Shown one piece after another: positions 20,930 through 33,120 of a stretch of DNA of 64,000 bases (its first letter is position 1; each line of letters begins with the position of its first letter). This stretch comes from Pegoplata infirma (lineage: Eukaryota > Arthropoda > Insecta > Diptera > Anthomyiidae). The translations under genes and the position numbers were made by a program. The notes below the pieces were generated by a model. That model saw only the letters and a program-made list of their open reading frames with translations, made no database searches and was not told the origin of the DNA. The stretch is taken from assembly GCA_963921195.1 (NCBI GenBank), contig OY992538.1, forward strand, positions 53,992,852-54,056,851. The letters are read 5' to 3'.

Positions 20930-21366
20930 GTATGTTTCGATGAATAACAAATGGAATGATAAAGTGAGTATACCCGCATTCCGAAGACACCAATAAGGTT
21001 TAATAGATTTTTAGTTAAAAATTAGTGTTTGGTAATAATTTTATATTTTTACAGGGTACTGGTAAATAAATTTTTGAAGCTATGGAGAATCCTTCACTAC
21101 AATAAAGAGCGTGGACACCAATCCTGCCTTTAGTTATAAAATTAAAACCTAAAAACCCAAAGCCAAGGGAGTCCATACCTGTTTTGATGGGTTACAAATA
21201 GAATGCCAAAGTAAGTGCTCCTCCTTACCAAGAGACCAATGGGGTTAACCAATTTTTTAAATTAAAAATTTATGTTTTGTAATAATTTTCTATTTTTACA
21301 GGATGCTTTTAAATAAATTCGTGAAGCTATAGCGGATCCTTTACTTCAAGAAGAAGCGTAGGCAGC
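20930..21366. repeat. Diverged tandem duplication, two units
   Basis: 20930-21115 and 21168-21366 align throughout (GGAGTCC, ATTTTTACAGG, GAAGCTAT, CCTTTACTTCAA-type blocks). GT-AG-like words occur in each, but the GTGAGT is part of a mini-me end, so I do not read them as introns. Confidence 0.6.
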
Positions 21367-21369
21367 AGT

Positions 21370-22200
21370 CACTCGAGAAAATTGTACAAAAAGGGTCAGT
21401 TGGTCGGTGGAAAATTAAATCCTACACAACATTTATTATATTAATATGGATTTATTCTGTGAAAATTTTAAATTCAACAAATATACAAATTTTTACAAAA
21501 ATTTATTGAAAATGTATTTTAGCATAAATGTGGTAATTTTTAGCATTATTTTTAGTCAGCTTTTTAAATAATTTTGGTATATTTCACCATATTTCTTTTG
21601 GTATATTTTACCAAGTTTTTGCTTAAATAGCATTAGCATTTTCTTCAAAATTTTTTACATAAGTGTTTTGGCTAAATTACGAAAACTACTTCGTCGGTTG
21701 TAGTTTTAGCATATTTTTGGTAAAATTATGCCAGATTTTTGCTCACTCCGACACAAGTTTTTTTTTGCGTGTAGAAAAAATGTCGCAGAATCTAAGGCTT
21801 TTATCACAGACCATATAGACATGCAACACGAGTGCTTATTTTGGTACTTTCAATATGGACGCACACAAAATACTACTAAATTTACTTCCCTGCCTAGAAT
21901 ACGTGTGCCTGTACGTGTGAGCTTTTGCATCTGTATTTTCGTTGTTTGTTTACGTTTTGTATGAAACGTCAAAAGTTACACGCGCGTGCCGTCACTAATA
22001 CATAAACATGTGTGAAACTTATTCGTTTCACCCCTATGGCTTTTATATAGGAAAATTAACTCAGATTCTAAGAAATTTTTTCTGTATACAAAAACTATCT
22101 CTGAATCTGAAATGGAGATGATCACAAATGTAATATGTTCCTTTTTTTAATTAATTTTCCTTTTTTTTTTAAATAATTTTACAGTCAAAAATAAGTTAAA
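21370..22200. other. Gene-free AT-rich stretch
   Basis: No gene supported. Decayed TCTCAG-like words occur at 22055-22110. Otherwise nothing recognised. Confidence 0.45.
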
Positions 22201-22213
22201 AATTTTTAAAGAA

Positions 22214-22219
22214 TTTATT
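22214..22219 (-). terminator. Polyadenylation signal AATAAA of the propeptide gene
   Basis: AATAAA on the minus strand, about 104 bp past the stop codon. AT-rich sequence makes chance matches common, but position and strand are right. Confidence 0.4.
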
Positions 22220-22322
22220 TTAATTTAAAAAATTAAATTATAACAATTACATTCTTTTAAAAAATAATAGTAAAAAGTTTTACAAAAACTAAGTAAAAAA
22301 TTATTATTAAAGTTATTTTAAA

Positions 22323-22610
22323 TTATCCACCTCTTCGAGCATATGAAGCACGATAACGGAAAACGGGTCGAAAAACATTAACTTCCGCTAGTTCCATATC
22401 GTAATCTTTATCGGCATATTCGTTAGCCTCATCGGGAAAAATATTCACTGCGTCCGATATGGAAGACAAATCTCGTTTATACAAATGCCTGATTAAAGGT
22501 GAATTTGTGGGTGATAAAACAATTTCATTTGAAGTCAAAAGTAAAGGAGCTGATGAAGCCACATTTACTAATATTACAAAATATACAAATGTAACAGTCT
22601 TGAGGAACAT
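22323..22610 (-). CDS. Putative secreted propeptide, 95 residues, not recognised
   Basis: Residues 1-21 form a clear signal peptide (hydrophobic VTFVYFVILVNV, likely cleavage after VASSA). A dibasic KR at 45-46 could release the downstream part. The middle is acidic (DEANEYADKDYDMELAE). The tail is basic and aromatic, FRPVFRYRASYA followed by RRGG. This layout fits a neuropeptide or antimicrobial-peptide precursor, but I do not recognise the family and assign no function. The ATG follows a 3' splice site CAG|ATC with pyrimidine tract TTTCTCCTCCAG and a perfect TACTAAC branch point at 22647-22653, about 37 nt before the AG. A 5' exon therefore lies upstream, probably non-coding; an in-frame TAA sits 12 codons before the ATG. 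Confidence 0.7.
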   Translation of the reverse strand: MFLKTVTFVYFVILVNVASSAPLLLTSNEIVLSPTNSPLIRHLYKRDLSSISDAVNIFPDEANEYADKDYDMELAEVNVFRPVFRYRASYARRGG

Positions 22611-22659
22611 GATCTGGAGGAGAAAATTAATTGCAGTTGTTAAAGGTTAGTACTAAAAT

Positions 22660-23692
22660 CATAAGAATATTTAACTTACAGATTTATATTAATTTATATA
22701 ACAAAAAGTTTAAAAAATTTATATTAAAAATTCTTTATAACACTTTTTTAGTTTTTCTCTTTTTTTTTACAATAATACCTCCTTTTGTTAACTCACTTTG
22801 TGAAATGTAATAGTTTTGTAATTTTCATTTAGCTTTTATATGCTAAAATCAAAAGTTTTTTATTTATTATTTTTTTTTACACAATTCAACGAGTAACACC
22901 TTCTGTATTACCGTTTATTATTATATTAATAACAAATATAAACGCACTTTTTTGTCATGTTTTTCATAAATGTTCTAATTAATAGTGCACTTTTCAAAAA
23001 CAATTAGAATAAATTTTTAAATGGCCAATAACGACTATAAATTACACTACAAAGCACGTGTTTAAAGAAATCTTTATTTTACCTTATATATTTTCCAATT
23101 AAAATTCAGAATATTTCAATTGAAATTTAGAACAGCCCAAACGAAATTACGGAAAGCTCAATAGTAATTTTGAAAATTCTAATTGAAGTTCAAAAAAGCC
23201 CGCCCAACTGGTATTAAAAAAATTACAATTATAATTCAGAAAATCTTAAATTTTATTCATATCAATTAAAATTTTAAGTTTTCAAATTGAAATTCAGAAA
23301 TTACACTGTTCAACACTAAAATATGTTTAGCTTGAGACAAAAATAAAAATGAAAGTAGAAATATAATTTAAAATGTTCCATATGTATTTTAAAATTGTGC
23401 AGATGTATTTTAAAATTTTCCAAATAAATTTTAAAAATTTAATGTCCAGATGAATTTTAAAGCTTTCCAAAAGTAGTTCAAAAATTTCTAATTTCTATTT
23501 CCAATTGTATTTTATAATTTTTCAAATGAATTTTTAAATTGTGCAAATATATTTTAAAATTTTCTAAATGTATTTTCAGATGGTCTAAAAGTATTTTAGA
23601 ATTGTTTAAATATTATATTTTGAGTAGGTTTATTCTACCTTGAGGTCGTTATTTTCTTTACTAATTAAAACTATGATATTCTCATAGAATAA
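22660..23692. other. AT-rich stretch upstream of the propeptide gene
   Basis: It should hold the 5' exon and promoter of the propeptide gene; neither can be placed. No kB-like site seen. From 23090 to 23620 many short variants of AATTNAAATTCAGAA and TATTTTAAAATT form a simple degenerate repeat. Confidence 0.4.
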
Positions 23693-24346
23693 CACCGCTC
23701 AACAAATTGAAGGTTTTTGGATCTGGTTTGAAGTTGGATAGAAAATTTTTAAAGATTTTGACTCGCAAAATTCCAAATCTGTGCTTTACATTTTTCCATC
23801 CCGTCTAGAATTTTAATTATTCGCGGTTGAAAATGTGAAAAAAACGCGATTTTTGCATTTTTTGTAAGCCTGCAGCAGCAGTCGTTAGGTGGAATAAAAA
23901 TCTTATATAAAGCGTTAGAATAGAATTGAACTATGATCTCAAAAATATGATAACAAAAATTTGAAGTTGTTGCACTATTATTGGTCAAACATGTATTTTA
24001 AAAAAACATTGTGAAAAAAATTAGAAAAGGGACCATTTTTAGAAGGCTCTAAAACAAAAACCGGATCATCAATCTTTACTGCGATGATCTTAAAATTTAG
24101 GAAAAATTTCATTCTTTCTTATAGACTTTTAAAACATTTAAAAATATCTTTAAAAAATATCAAAAAACCAAGATAAATTTTACAAAAATGGTAACAGCAT
24201 CATTTTAAAACGCAAGTGAAACCCAACCAAACGCAATAATTTAAAAAAAATAGTTCTCTATGTTGGAGACAATAGACAAATTCTACTATTGCGCTTTATA
24301 CCAGATTTGTATTCCATTGAATGGCTGCTGTGCAGGCTTTTAAATA

Positions 24347-24508
24347 CCCGGGTAAAAATGAAATATATATGATATGAAGATATATGGATCATATAGGGAT
24401 TTATATAACCATATATTATCATATATGCCTCCATATATGTTCATATATGATCTGATCCGAAAATTGGCCCGATATGACCTTCATATATATATTTCATTTT
24501 TATCCGGG
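24347..24508. mobile_element. CCCGRGTAAAAATG MITE, 162 bp
   Basis: Ends CCCGGGTAAAAATGAAATAT and inverse, TA on both sides. The interior is CATATATG-type repeats. Related copies at 51760 and 59789. Confidence 0.8.
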
Positions 24509-24604
24509 TAATGCAAAAATCGCATTTTTTAGAATTTTCAACCGTGAATAGATAAAAATCTAAATGTGGTGGAAAAATATGGAGAACAGAGTTGGAATCT
24601 GGAA

Positions 24605-24712
24605 GACTACTAAAATTGATCACCAGAATTCTAACCGGAAAATGAGTGTTGAGCGGTGGACTACTAAAATTGATCACCAGAATTCTAACCGGAAAATGAG
24701 TGTTGAGCGGTG
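24605..24712. repeat. Perfect 54-bp tandem duplication
   Basis: 24605-24658 and 24659-24712 are identical, ending GAGTGTTGAGCGGTG. It duplicates the terminal sequence of the surrounding element, giving it two right ends in a row. Confidence 0.92.
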
Positions 24713-24844
24713 TAATTTTCAAGAAAATTATTTTTCTGTTTTAAATTTATTTGTATTGGTGATTTTTGCAAGACCTTATCGAAACGTGTTTCAAAATTTG
24801 TCAGATTCCATTATCAAGATTTTTTAGCAAATATAAAAACCCTA

Positions 24845-24935
24845 CACTCAAAAAAAAACCTTGCCAAATTACTACAAAAAGTCTCGTAATCCCATTTTAA
24901 CAATATTTGACAGTTTTCCTCGTTTGAAAATTTAT
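24845..24935. mobile_element. Truncated left end of a CACTCAAAA-family MITE
   Basis: TA then CACTCAAAAAAAAACCTTG, continuing parallel to 41828-41905 (TTTGACAGTTTTCC block). No right end found. Confidence 0.6.
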
Positions 24936-25551
24936 ATTATGAATTCAGGTACGATTTCTGTAGACGATGTCACACTTAAGAGTATTCTTTGGTAGCGGGA
25001 AATCTTGTATTTTTATCTAAAAATCATAATTTATCATTAAAAAAGTGTTAGAAGGTTGAAAAGGAAAGCATTTGTGAAATTTTATTAACAAGGAATTTTA
25101 TATTATAAGTTTCATTAAAAAAAATCTTAAAAATTAAATATTTTCCCCCTTATTTTAGCTGCATTCTCAAGAGCGCTCTTTGGATGCGCCTTGATATGCT
25201 ATATAAGGAAGCTGTGCTTTCAAAATCTCGATTTATTTATTTTAAAATCTGTAATTTTTTTTTCTTAAAAATATTATTTTTTGTTCTGAAATGAAAATTT
25301 TTAAAGAGTGTCTTAACAAAATTATTGCAATTCAAATTATTTTAAAAATTCGATTAATCGATAATCGCGATTAACGGCGATTTTTTTAATCGTAATCGCG
25401 ATTATGAAATATCTCGATTATTTGCAAACTCTATTCCATACTAATTGTTTTTGTTTTTAAAATCGGATTTCAAAAAATGTATAGAAAATTTAAAATAAAA
25501 CTTTTGTTAAAATAGACTTTTTATTTTTCTTTGGTATGGGCCTATGTATAT
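24936..25551. other. Gene-free AT-rich stretch
   Basis: Nothing recognised except ATTAATCG/CGATTA words near 25350-25420. Confidence 0.4.
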
Positions 25552-26634
25552 GGGGCATTCCAGGTCAAATCCCTCACTTTTAGACCCGACCCCTTCGATT
25601 AATTAATTTAATAATTAATTTTTTTTGAATATGTTTTAGTACGTACTAAATGCAATTGGCACTTAAATTTTCAGCCTTTTATACCAAGTTGGTGTTGAGT
25701 AATCAATTTTTAAAAATGGCGGTTTTTTCACAAAAATTAAAATGGAAATTTTCATATAATTTTGACCAGTAAAAAATACAGACATCTTGAAAAAGGTTGG
25801 ACAACGTTTTGTTGGTATTTAAATGTAGTTTTAGAAAAAATATATGGTGCTCCAAAAAAAATAAAATTGGTAGATACTGACCCTAACTTACCCTATATAT
25901 ATTCAAGTGGTTACAGAATTATGATGTGGAGTAAAATGCCTTTCTAATAAGGTACTAAAAACTAAAATCGGTTTGAAAATCAGCCAAGTAATTACAAATT
26001 CCCCAGGCATCTAACGTGTGTCATACCACTTGATTAATGAATTCGAGTCCCATTTTTTAAATTTATTGAAATTATCTACTTTAATAACATATTTTTATTA
26101 TTCCTGTTTCAGTGTAATATTTTTTTGGTTTTTCCAAATTTAAAAAAAAAAATAAAAATTTTAAAATGGAGATTTCAAAATAGTGTTGAAAAATGGAGGC
26201 CATTTTAGCATTAATTTAAATCATGTTAGCAATAACATTTTAACTAGAAGAGTAAAAAAATTTTATTACAGTAGAAAATTTAAATAAATTTCAAAAATCG
26301 GATTGTATTGCTTAATTAAGTGGTCTGCCACATGTTAGATGCCTGGGAAAGTTGTAATAACTTGTCTGATTTTCAACCGATTTTAGTTTTTAGTACCTTA
26401 TTAGAAAGGCATTTTACTCTACATCATAATTCTGTAACCACTTGAATTTAAACTTAACTTAATGTACCAAAAAAAATTGCGAAAACAGAAAAAAACATTT
26501 TTTTTGCTTGTAATCCGTGTTTTAAACTTCAAGGCCCATGCGGAATGCCTTACCCATGTCCGTTCGTCCTTAATTTTTGTGAAACGTATCTTTACCTCCA
26601 AATGAATATACTTAGGGTAAGTTAGGGTCAGTAT

Positions 26635-27493
26635 TAGGGTTTCTAAATTCCCGGACTTTTTCAATTCCCGGGAAATCGTTTTAAAAAAATAAAATTCCCG
26701 GGAATTCCCGGGAATTTTTTAATTAAAACAAAATTTGAACTTTATCATATAAAAATTTTGTAGAAATATTGGACCTTATCACGGTTGTAGTATTTGCATT
26801 GACATATTTCTACTCCGTACAAAATTTTTCACAATTCGAAAAATATGTATAATTTTTCCGGTTTTGAAATTTTACAACAAATGTTTTTGTAACAATTTTT
26901 TCGAAAATTTTTCTAATTTTGACTACGGCTTTAACCGTAAAAAGCAGTAGAATTATATTTTGAAGATATATTTTATTTAACTTTCGAATATTTCAAATAT
27001 TTCGGTTAAAGGCATCTGTGCCAAAATGAGAACACCAATATAATGTGGATATCAGACTTTTTACTTCATTATATGATATTTTAAGCTGAAAAGCTGAAAT
27101 ATATTCTTTTAAATATAGAATTGTTGATCTGAATATGAAATATTAAATTTCAAAAAGCAGAAATCATTGGAATTTTAGATTAAGAAAACTGTTGCCAATT
27201 TGCAACCAACCTCAAATTCAGTTCAGTTTCATTCCGTATTTTGCCACACAATATATTAAAGAAAAAAAATTTTAAGGCCTCACTAATATGCAAGCTGAAG
27301 CATATCCTTACTAGTTTCTCTTAAAAAAATTTAAAATTTTTCAAAATTAAATGTAATTTTTAATAAATCATTTAAAATTGTGCTAAAGATGTGTTAATTA
27401 AATATATTTTTCTTAAAAAAATTAGAGACGAATTCCCGAAAATTCCCGAAGAAAAAATCCCGGGATTTTAAGAAAAATATTTCCCGGGAATGA
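26635..27493. mobile_element. hAT-type element A, TAGGGTTTCTA family (right end eroded)
   Basis: Starts TAGGGTTTCTAAATTCCCGG, dense in CCCGGGAATT palindromes at both ends. Flanks GTCAGTAT (26627-26634) and CTCAGTAT (27494-27501) match at 7 of 8. The last few terminal bases are lost. It is a copy of 27531-30777 in the other orientation. Confidence 0.8.
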
Positions 27494-27746
27494 CTCAGTA
27501 TCTACCAATTTTATTTTTTTGGAGCACCATTAGGGTTTCTATTCGGGAAAAATTTCCCGGGAATTCCCGGGAAATATTTTTCTTAAAATCCCGGGATTTT
27601 TTCTTCGGGAATTTGCGGGAATTCGTCTCTAATTTTTTTAAGAAAAATATATTTAATTAACACATCTTTAACACAATTTTAAATGATTTATTAAAAATTA
27701 CATTTAATTTTGAAAAATTTTAAATTTTTTTAAGAGAAACTAGTAA

Positions 27747-30096
27747 AGCTGCCCATTTACTTGCAATAAAATTGCTCAACTTAAAAAAAAATTATTTTAC
27801 AATATTATTGTCGTTTTACCCTACACAGCAAATAAAATTGCTCAATACTTAAACCCAATATATTGTACAAGATATAAACAGGGTTAGAATAACTAAACTG
27901 CCAGAAGCAGTAGTAACTGAAAACAACGAATAGTGTAGTTTTAAAAATGAACAAAACTCAGAGTCGTTCACTTGCTACTGCTACTACTACACGCACATTT
28001 TGGTGGTGTAGTTATAGCAGTAGTTTTTTTTTGAAATTGTTTAACTCTTCAGTTGATAGTTTTGTTGTAGTTTTAAATTTTGAAAAAAAGCAAGCAGTTG
28101 AAAACAACACACAAGACTGTAGTCATTCTCAGGAAACACGAAGCAATAACTATTAGTGAAACGCAGATAACGAGAGTTTTTGTTGTTGTTGTCTTAAAAA
28201 AAAAACCTAACAATGACTTCAGGTGACACAAAAGAAATGTGTATTGTTTTAAGTTGTTGTTAGAATTTTTTCAGTATCCATATATAAAAGAAAAATAAAA
28301 TGTTAGGTATTTTTTATCAATGTTTACCATATTTATTAAAATTGGTTTTGAAATTATGTCTTTTTGAACGTATTTAAAAAAAATATTTTGTAAAAACTTT
28401 TATTTTATAAATTACTTTATTTTTGGAGTATATAATTTTTATTTTTTTTAAACTTGAAATTAAAAATTGAATTTAATTTTTGTTTAATTTTTTCAGACTG
28501 ACCTTCGAAAATTTATTTCAACATTTTAATTTTTATTTCATAAATTTAAATTATTTAATTAATTCAAGTCAACTAAACAAAACAGACCGCACAATGCGGG
28601 TATTAATCACAACATTATTTGAAATACAAACATTTTGATTAAACAAATTGAATTTAAAAAATAATCTAAAACTAAAAGGAAATTTAAATAAACAAATCCA
28701 TGTCTTTTATACAACGAATTTATTCATCAAATTTTTAGTTTTGAAATAAAGTGTAAAGTATACATTTTCAATTGAAACAGTTTTAAATCAAATTTATTTT
28801 TATTACTTAATATTAGATGATTTTTTTTGTCTTAGAAAAAGTTATAAGTTGGTATTCATTATGATTGTTTTTAACATTATTCACCGTTATTTTAAATTAG
28901 GAACGAAAAAATGTTTTTATCATTTTTTTCCTGTGAATTTTATTATAATTTTACCTAAGTGATCTACACAGCTATACACATTTTTTCAATGATATGTCCG
29001 TCCATCTGTCACATATGTACAAAACAGGTTTAAAAAATTAAACCTTTTTTTGTTTATTTGCAAATATTGTATTTGCAGCCTATACTGCGATACAGCCACT
29101 TCAACACGTGAAAACACAGGTAAATTTCTTTTTCACATACTTTTATGTAAATCTATGACATTCATATCATTTGCGGGAAATCCAAATATCCTTTTTAACA
29201 CGTGTTTACCAAATCGGTGGTGGAAAAAAAAATTTAAGAAAAAAATAACACCAAGTTTTCTTTTATGATACTGTGAAGAACGTTTATATATTAAAATATT
29301 AAATGAAATAAAAATCCGTATTGTTTTAAAATCTTTAAATGTGTTTTTCTATTTTCAGTTTAGAATTGATTCTTTTAATTTTGCTTAATTTATTTAATTA
29401 ATTTTTGCTTTATAAAAATAATAAAAATCATATACGTTCATTAATTTATTTTCGCGTCATTTCGTTTTTAAAAATGTATTATTTTTATATAAATCATGTT
29501 ATTTTTGTCAAACAAGTACATTAAATTCAATTTAACAGTCTCAATGTAGTTATATGTTTAGCTGTTGTGTAGTCAATAAACGAAAGACTAACAGCTTATA
29601 ATTTTTTACGAAGTTGTACACTATTTTCACGAAGTAAAAACTAATAGTGGAGGTCAGCACAACATTCAACTTTTTAACTTCCACTGCTTGTGTAGTTTTG
29701 TTTTTTGTTGCCTATGTGAGCAGTAGCGATAGGAATAACTGGTAGTTCATCAAAAACTAAAACTACACTTTGTGTGCAAAAAAAAAATTGTGCAGTTAGT
29801 TTTTCTCAAGCTACTGCAATGTTCGTGTAGTAGAAATAAACTAAACTACAAACTACGATAGTTATTGGCAGTTTTTAAAGCCTGGATATAAACATAAACA
29901 TAACATAATAAAAGTTGTACAATATAGACAACACACTGATAAAATATATTGCAGTATTCTTGTTTGTACAATAAATATCAAAAGTGTTTTGATATTCTCC
30001 AATATATTGCACAACCGTAAATATTACATACACACAAGCGATATTATTGTACAATTTGAAAAGTTGAACAATAATATTGCAAGTGAATGGGCAGCT
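27747..30096. mobile_element. TAA-flanked element C inside hAT B
   Basis: Ends AGCTGCCCATTTACTTGCAA and inverse, TAA on both sides (27744-27746, 30097-30099). Comparison with intact element A (ACTAGTAAGGATATGC) confirms the insertion point. Subterminal words are ATTGTACAA and ATATTGCA. Confidence 0.85.
27905..29880. mobile_element. Foldback element D inside C, AAACTGCCA arms
   Basis: Imperfect arms with AACTGCCA, GTAGTTTT and ACTACTAC/GTAGTAG words at both sides (27895-28140, 29600-29880). Exact ends unclear. The interior is AT-rich and holds nothing coding. The 69-residue ORF at 27947 is within the arm. Confidence 0.55.
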
Positions 30097-31299
30097 TAAG
30101 GATTTGCTTCAGCTTGCATATTAGTGAGGCCTTATAATTTTTTTTCTTTAATATATTGTGTGGCAAAATACGGAATGAAACTGAACTGAATTTGAGGTTG
30201 GTTGCAATGCAAATTGGCAACAGTTTTCTTAATCTAAAATTCCAATGATTTCTGCTTTTTGAAATTTAATATTTCATATTCAGATCAACAATTCTATATT
30301 TAAAAGAATATATTTCAGCTTTTCAGCTTAAAATATCATATAATGAAGTAAAAAGTCTGATATCCACATTATATTGGTGTTCTCATTTTGGCACAGATGC
30401 CTTTAACCGAAATATTTGAAATATTCGAAAGTTAAATAAAATATATCTTCAAAATATAATTCTACTGCTTTTTACGGTTAAAGCCGTAGTTAAAATTAGA
30501 AAAATTTTCGAAAAAATTGTTACAAAAACATTTGTTGTAAAATTTCAAAACCGGAAAAATTATACATATTTTTCGAAATGTGAAAAATTTTGTACGGAGT
30601 AGAAATATGTCAATGCAAATACTACAACCGTGATAAGGTCCAATATTTCTACAAAATTTTTATATGATAAAGTTCAAATTTTGTTTTAATTAAAAAATTC
30701 CCGGGAATTCCCGGGAATTTTATTTTTTTAAAACGATTTCCCGGGAATTGAAAAAGTCCGGGAATTTAGAAACCCTAAGCACCATATAAAATAAATCAGA
30801 GTCAAAAAATAAAAGGTCCAATTTTAAAAATTTGATAAAATAGAAAGAATTCTGATAACATCTCGAATTATAGCTTAAAAGTTGCGCAATTTAGAGTAGA
30901 ATTTTTAGACTTCTTAAAAAAAAATCGAAGGTTTCGGACTTTTTCAAAAAGTCGATTTTAATTTTTAAACGTTAAAAAATAAATGATAATTACTTCGAAT
31001 AATTTTTTAATATTTTTTTTTTCTAAAACTACATTTAAATACCAACAAAATGTTGTCCAACTTTTTTAAGATATCTATATTTTTTACTGGTCAAAATTAA
31101 TTGAAAATTTTAATTTTTTAATTTTTTTGAAAAAATCGCCATTTTGAAAAATTGATTATTCAACACCAACTTGGTACAAAAAGCTGAAAATTTGAGAGCA
31201 AGCATTTAATTTGTACTAAAACATATCAAAAAAAAAATAATTGAAGGGGGTCGGATCTAAAAGTGAGTGATTTGGCCTGGAATGCCCCATATAGAAACA

Positions 31300-31726
31300 A
31301 AAGTTTTTGAAAAAACTATTTTTTTTCGCGGATTTTTTTTTGCGGAAATTTTTTTTCTCTAATACGAGCGGAAACTTTGAAAAACGGCTAACACCACTGA
31401 ATTCAGCGTACCGAATAAGCTTTACCAGCAAGGTGCCCAGCTTGTAAATTTTTGCGACTAGCACAGTGACATTATTCCTATCTGTGATAAAAAAACAGCA
31501 AAAAATTATTTTTTTCCCCCTTTTTCCAAATTTGATGTATTATCACAAAATATAACTTTTTCGAATATCGTCGATTGACGAACACATTATGGTTCGTTTT
31601 GGTCTAAAAACTTTATGCTTAAACTTTTAGCCAAATCGAACAATTTTAACCCGTGCAGAGGGGAGATTAAAGTTTGGCCCGTAAAAAATTTTTGATTTGT
31701 GTTTTTTATTCAGCGTCACACTTTAG
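31300..31726. other. Gene-free stretch
   Basis: Holds a TTTCGCGGATTTTTTTT block also seen at 39655, a mini-me-associated sequence. No gene. Confidence 0.4.
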
Positions 31727-31734
31727 CCTTATAC

Positions 31735-32024
31735 CAGTGGTTCCCAACCTTTTTTGCACCATGACCCACTTTTAATTTAAAAAACTACAATGCCCCCCCC
31801 TAGACTCAAGAAACAATTGTAAATTTTTCAAATTTGTTAGAAAATTCAAAAATTACATGTGATTAAGCTAACTTTTTGTTAAAATCATCGTTTAAACAAA
31901 GTTTTTAGAAAAAGTTTTCAACAATCAACTAAATAATTTAACTAAAATAATATTTGTTTAGTTTATTTAACAAAAAAAATATTAAAAATTTGCTCGTTGC
32001 CCCCCTGAAGCATTCAAACCATTG
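31735..32024. mobile_element. hAT-type MITE (290 bp), Charlie-like ends
   Basis: Starts CAGTGGTTCCCAACCT, ends with inverse of CAATGGTTTGAATGC, perfect 8-bp duplication CCTTATAC (31727-31734, 32025-32032). A run of nine C near 31792 faces GCCCCCCTG at the other end. Confidence 0.9.
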
Positions 32025-32026
32025 CC

Positions 32027-33120
32027 TTATACCCTGTTCTCACGTACAGCGAAAGCCCGTTTTTAGCAACAATATTTTAAACACTTTTTTTTTAAATATT
32101 ACAGAATATTTAGGCTGACCATTCGTACTGATTTGATCAGTATATGTACTGATTTTTGATCACGTGTACTGATCAAAAAGCGTTGTACTGATTTGTACTG
32201 ATTTTTTGAAATATGTACTGATTGTACTGATATTTGAACATTTCAACATAAAAAATAATTTCATTCGAAAATTATATACAAAAACTTGAGTTTCCATAAA
32301 ATAAGTCTTCAAGGTAGTTTTTTATGACTTAATTCTGACAATAATATAATTTATAATGAATTCTGAAGAGCTTAGAATTCGAAAATCAAGAGGTACCTTA
32401 ACGCAAAAATGTATCTGAGCTTGAGGCTATTTCATGATCTTCATAAATTTATATGAAAAGGCGCACAGAATCTCTGAGGTTTACTAAAACAAAAAGTTCA
32501 CGGGATGATAGAATTTTTATATTTTTTTTAGAATGATAATGTAATTGGATGAATAAAATGATTCTTAGATGCTCGATGTGGTAATGTCATACGAATTTAT
32601 TGGAAAAGCGCTCAGAACATCAGGTCTATTTAAAAAAGACTTGTTTATTATCTGGGAAGTTTTCTAAAAGGAAGAGTTATTAAAAATCCTCAGAATCTGT
32701 GGACTTTTTATTTACAAAACCTGTGGGGTTTGTTTGTGTTTTTTGATTGTTTTGGTATATTTTCTGCACCGAAACGATCACAATATTCAAATGAAGTTGT
32801 TTGTAGTCAACAAAATTTTCCGCAAAATAACGACACAGTTTATGACAGTAGTTTTTAACAGTTGTTTTTACTAAATACTAATTGACCCGAAGTTTGGTAA
32901 TTTAAGCAAAACTTTTTCAGTGTTGGAAAAATCATTAATGTTTTTCAAAAATCATCAGTGTTTTTTCACAGAAAACAATTTTCAGAGAGTTATTTCTAGA
33001 AAAAAAAACATAAAAAATTGTGCCTACTGATTTGAGTTCAGAAAAAAATGGTCACCCTAAGTATATTGAAAGAAAACGTTGCTAAAAACGGTTTTCTGCT
33101 GTACGTGGAAACATGGTATT
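32027..33120. mobile_element. Foldback element with CACGTACAGC arms
   Basis: Left TCACGTACAGCGAAAGCCCG and CGTTTTTAGCAAC, right the inverse. It carries the hAT element at 32111 and was itself hit by the hAT element at 31735. Outer ends and duplication are not resolved. Confidence 0.6.
32111..33059. mobile_element. hAT-type element, TAGGGTGACCA ends
   Basis: TAGGCTGACCATTCGTACTG at the left and inverse of TAGGGTGACCATTTTTT at the right; flanks AGAATATT and AGTATATT (7 of 8). The left subterminal part repeats GTACTGAT many times. Confidence 0.82.

Larger units (their letters stand above)
23693..24712. mobile_element. TAA-flanked element with CACCGCTCAACA ends
   Basis: Ends CACCGCTCAACA and inverse, TAA on both sides (23690-23692, 24713-24715). 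Arms of about 200 bp are recognisable (CGCGATTTTTGCATTTT and inverse). A CCCGGG MITE (24347) is nested, and the right arm has a perfect 54-bp duplication (24605). Ends resemble CACTGTCCGACA at 36480. Confidence 0.8.
27531..30777. mobile_element. hAT-type element B, TAGGGTTTCTA family, inverted copy of A
   Basis: Ends TAGGGTTTCTATTCGGG and inverse AGAAACCCTA, perfect 8-bp duplication AGCACCAT (27523-27530, 30778-30785). It is split by the element at 27747-30096. The sequence is the near-identical inverse of element A, so the pair can fold back. Confidence 0.92.
25552..31288. mobile_element. Outer foldback element, GGGGCATTCC ends (level 1 of a five-level nest)
   Basis: Arms of several hundred bp: left GGGGCATTCCAGGTCAAATC, right inverse TTGGCCTGGAATGCCCC, continuing through CCAACTTGGT and ACCAACAAAATGTTGTCC-type blocks. 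ATAT on both sides. Later elements at 26635 and 27531 sit in its right arm. Confidence 0.8.

Noticed and set aside
20930..21366. Duplicated exon-intron-exon units (GTGAGT...TTTTTACAG)
   Set aside because: The GTGAGT is part of the mini-me terminus (AATGACAAAGTGAGTATAC at 50187), and no reading frame survives across the junctions.
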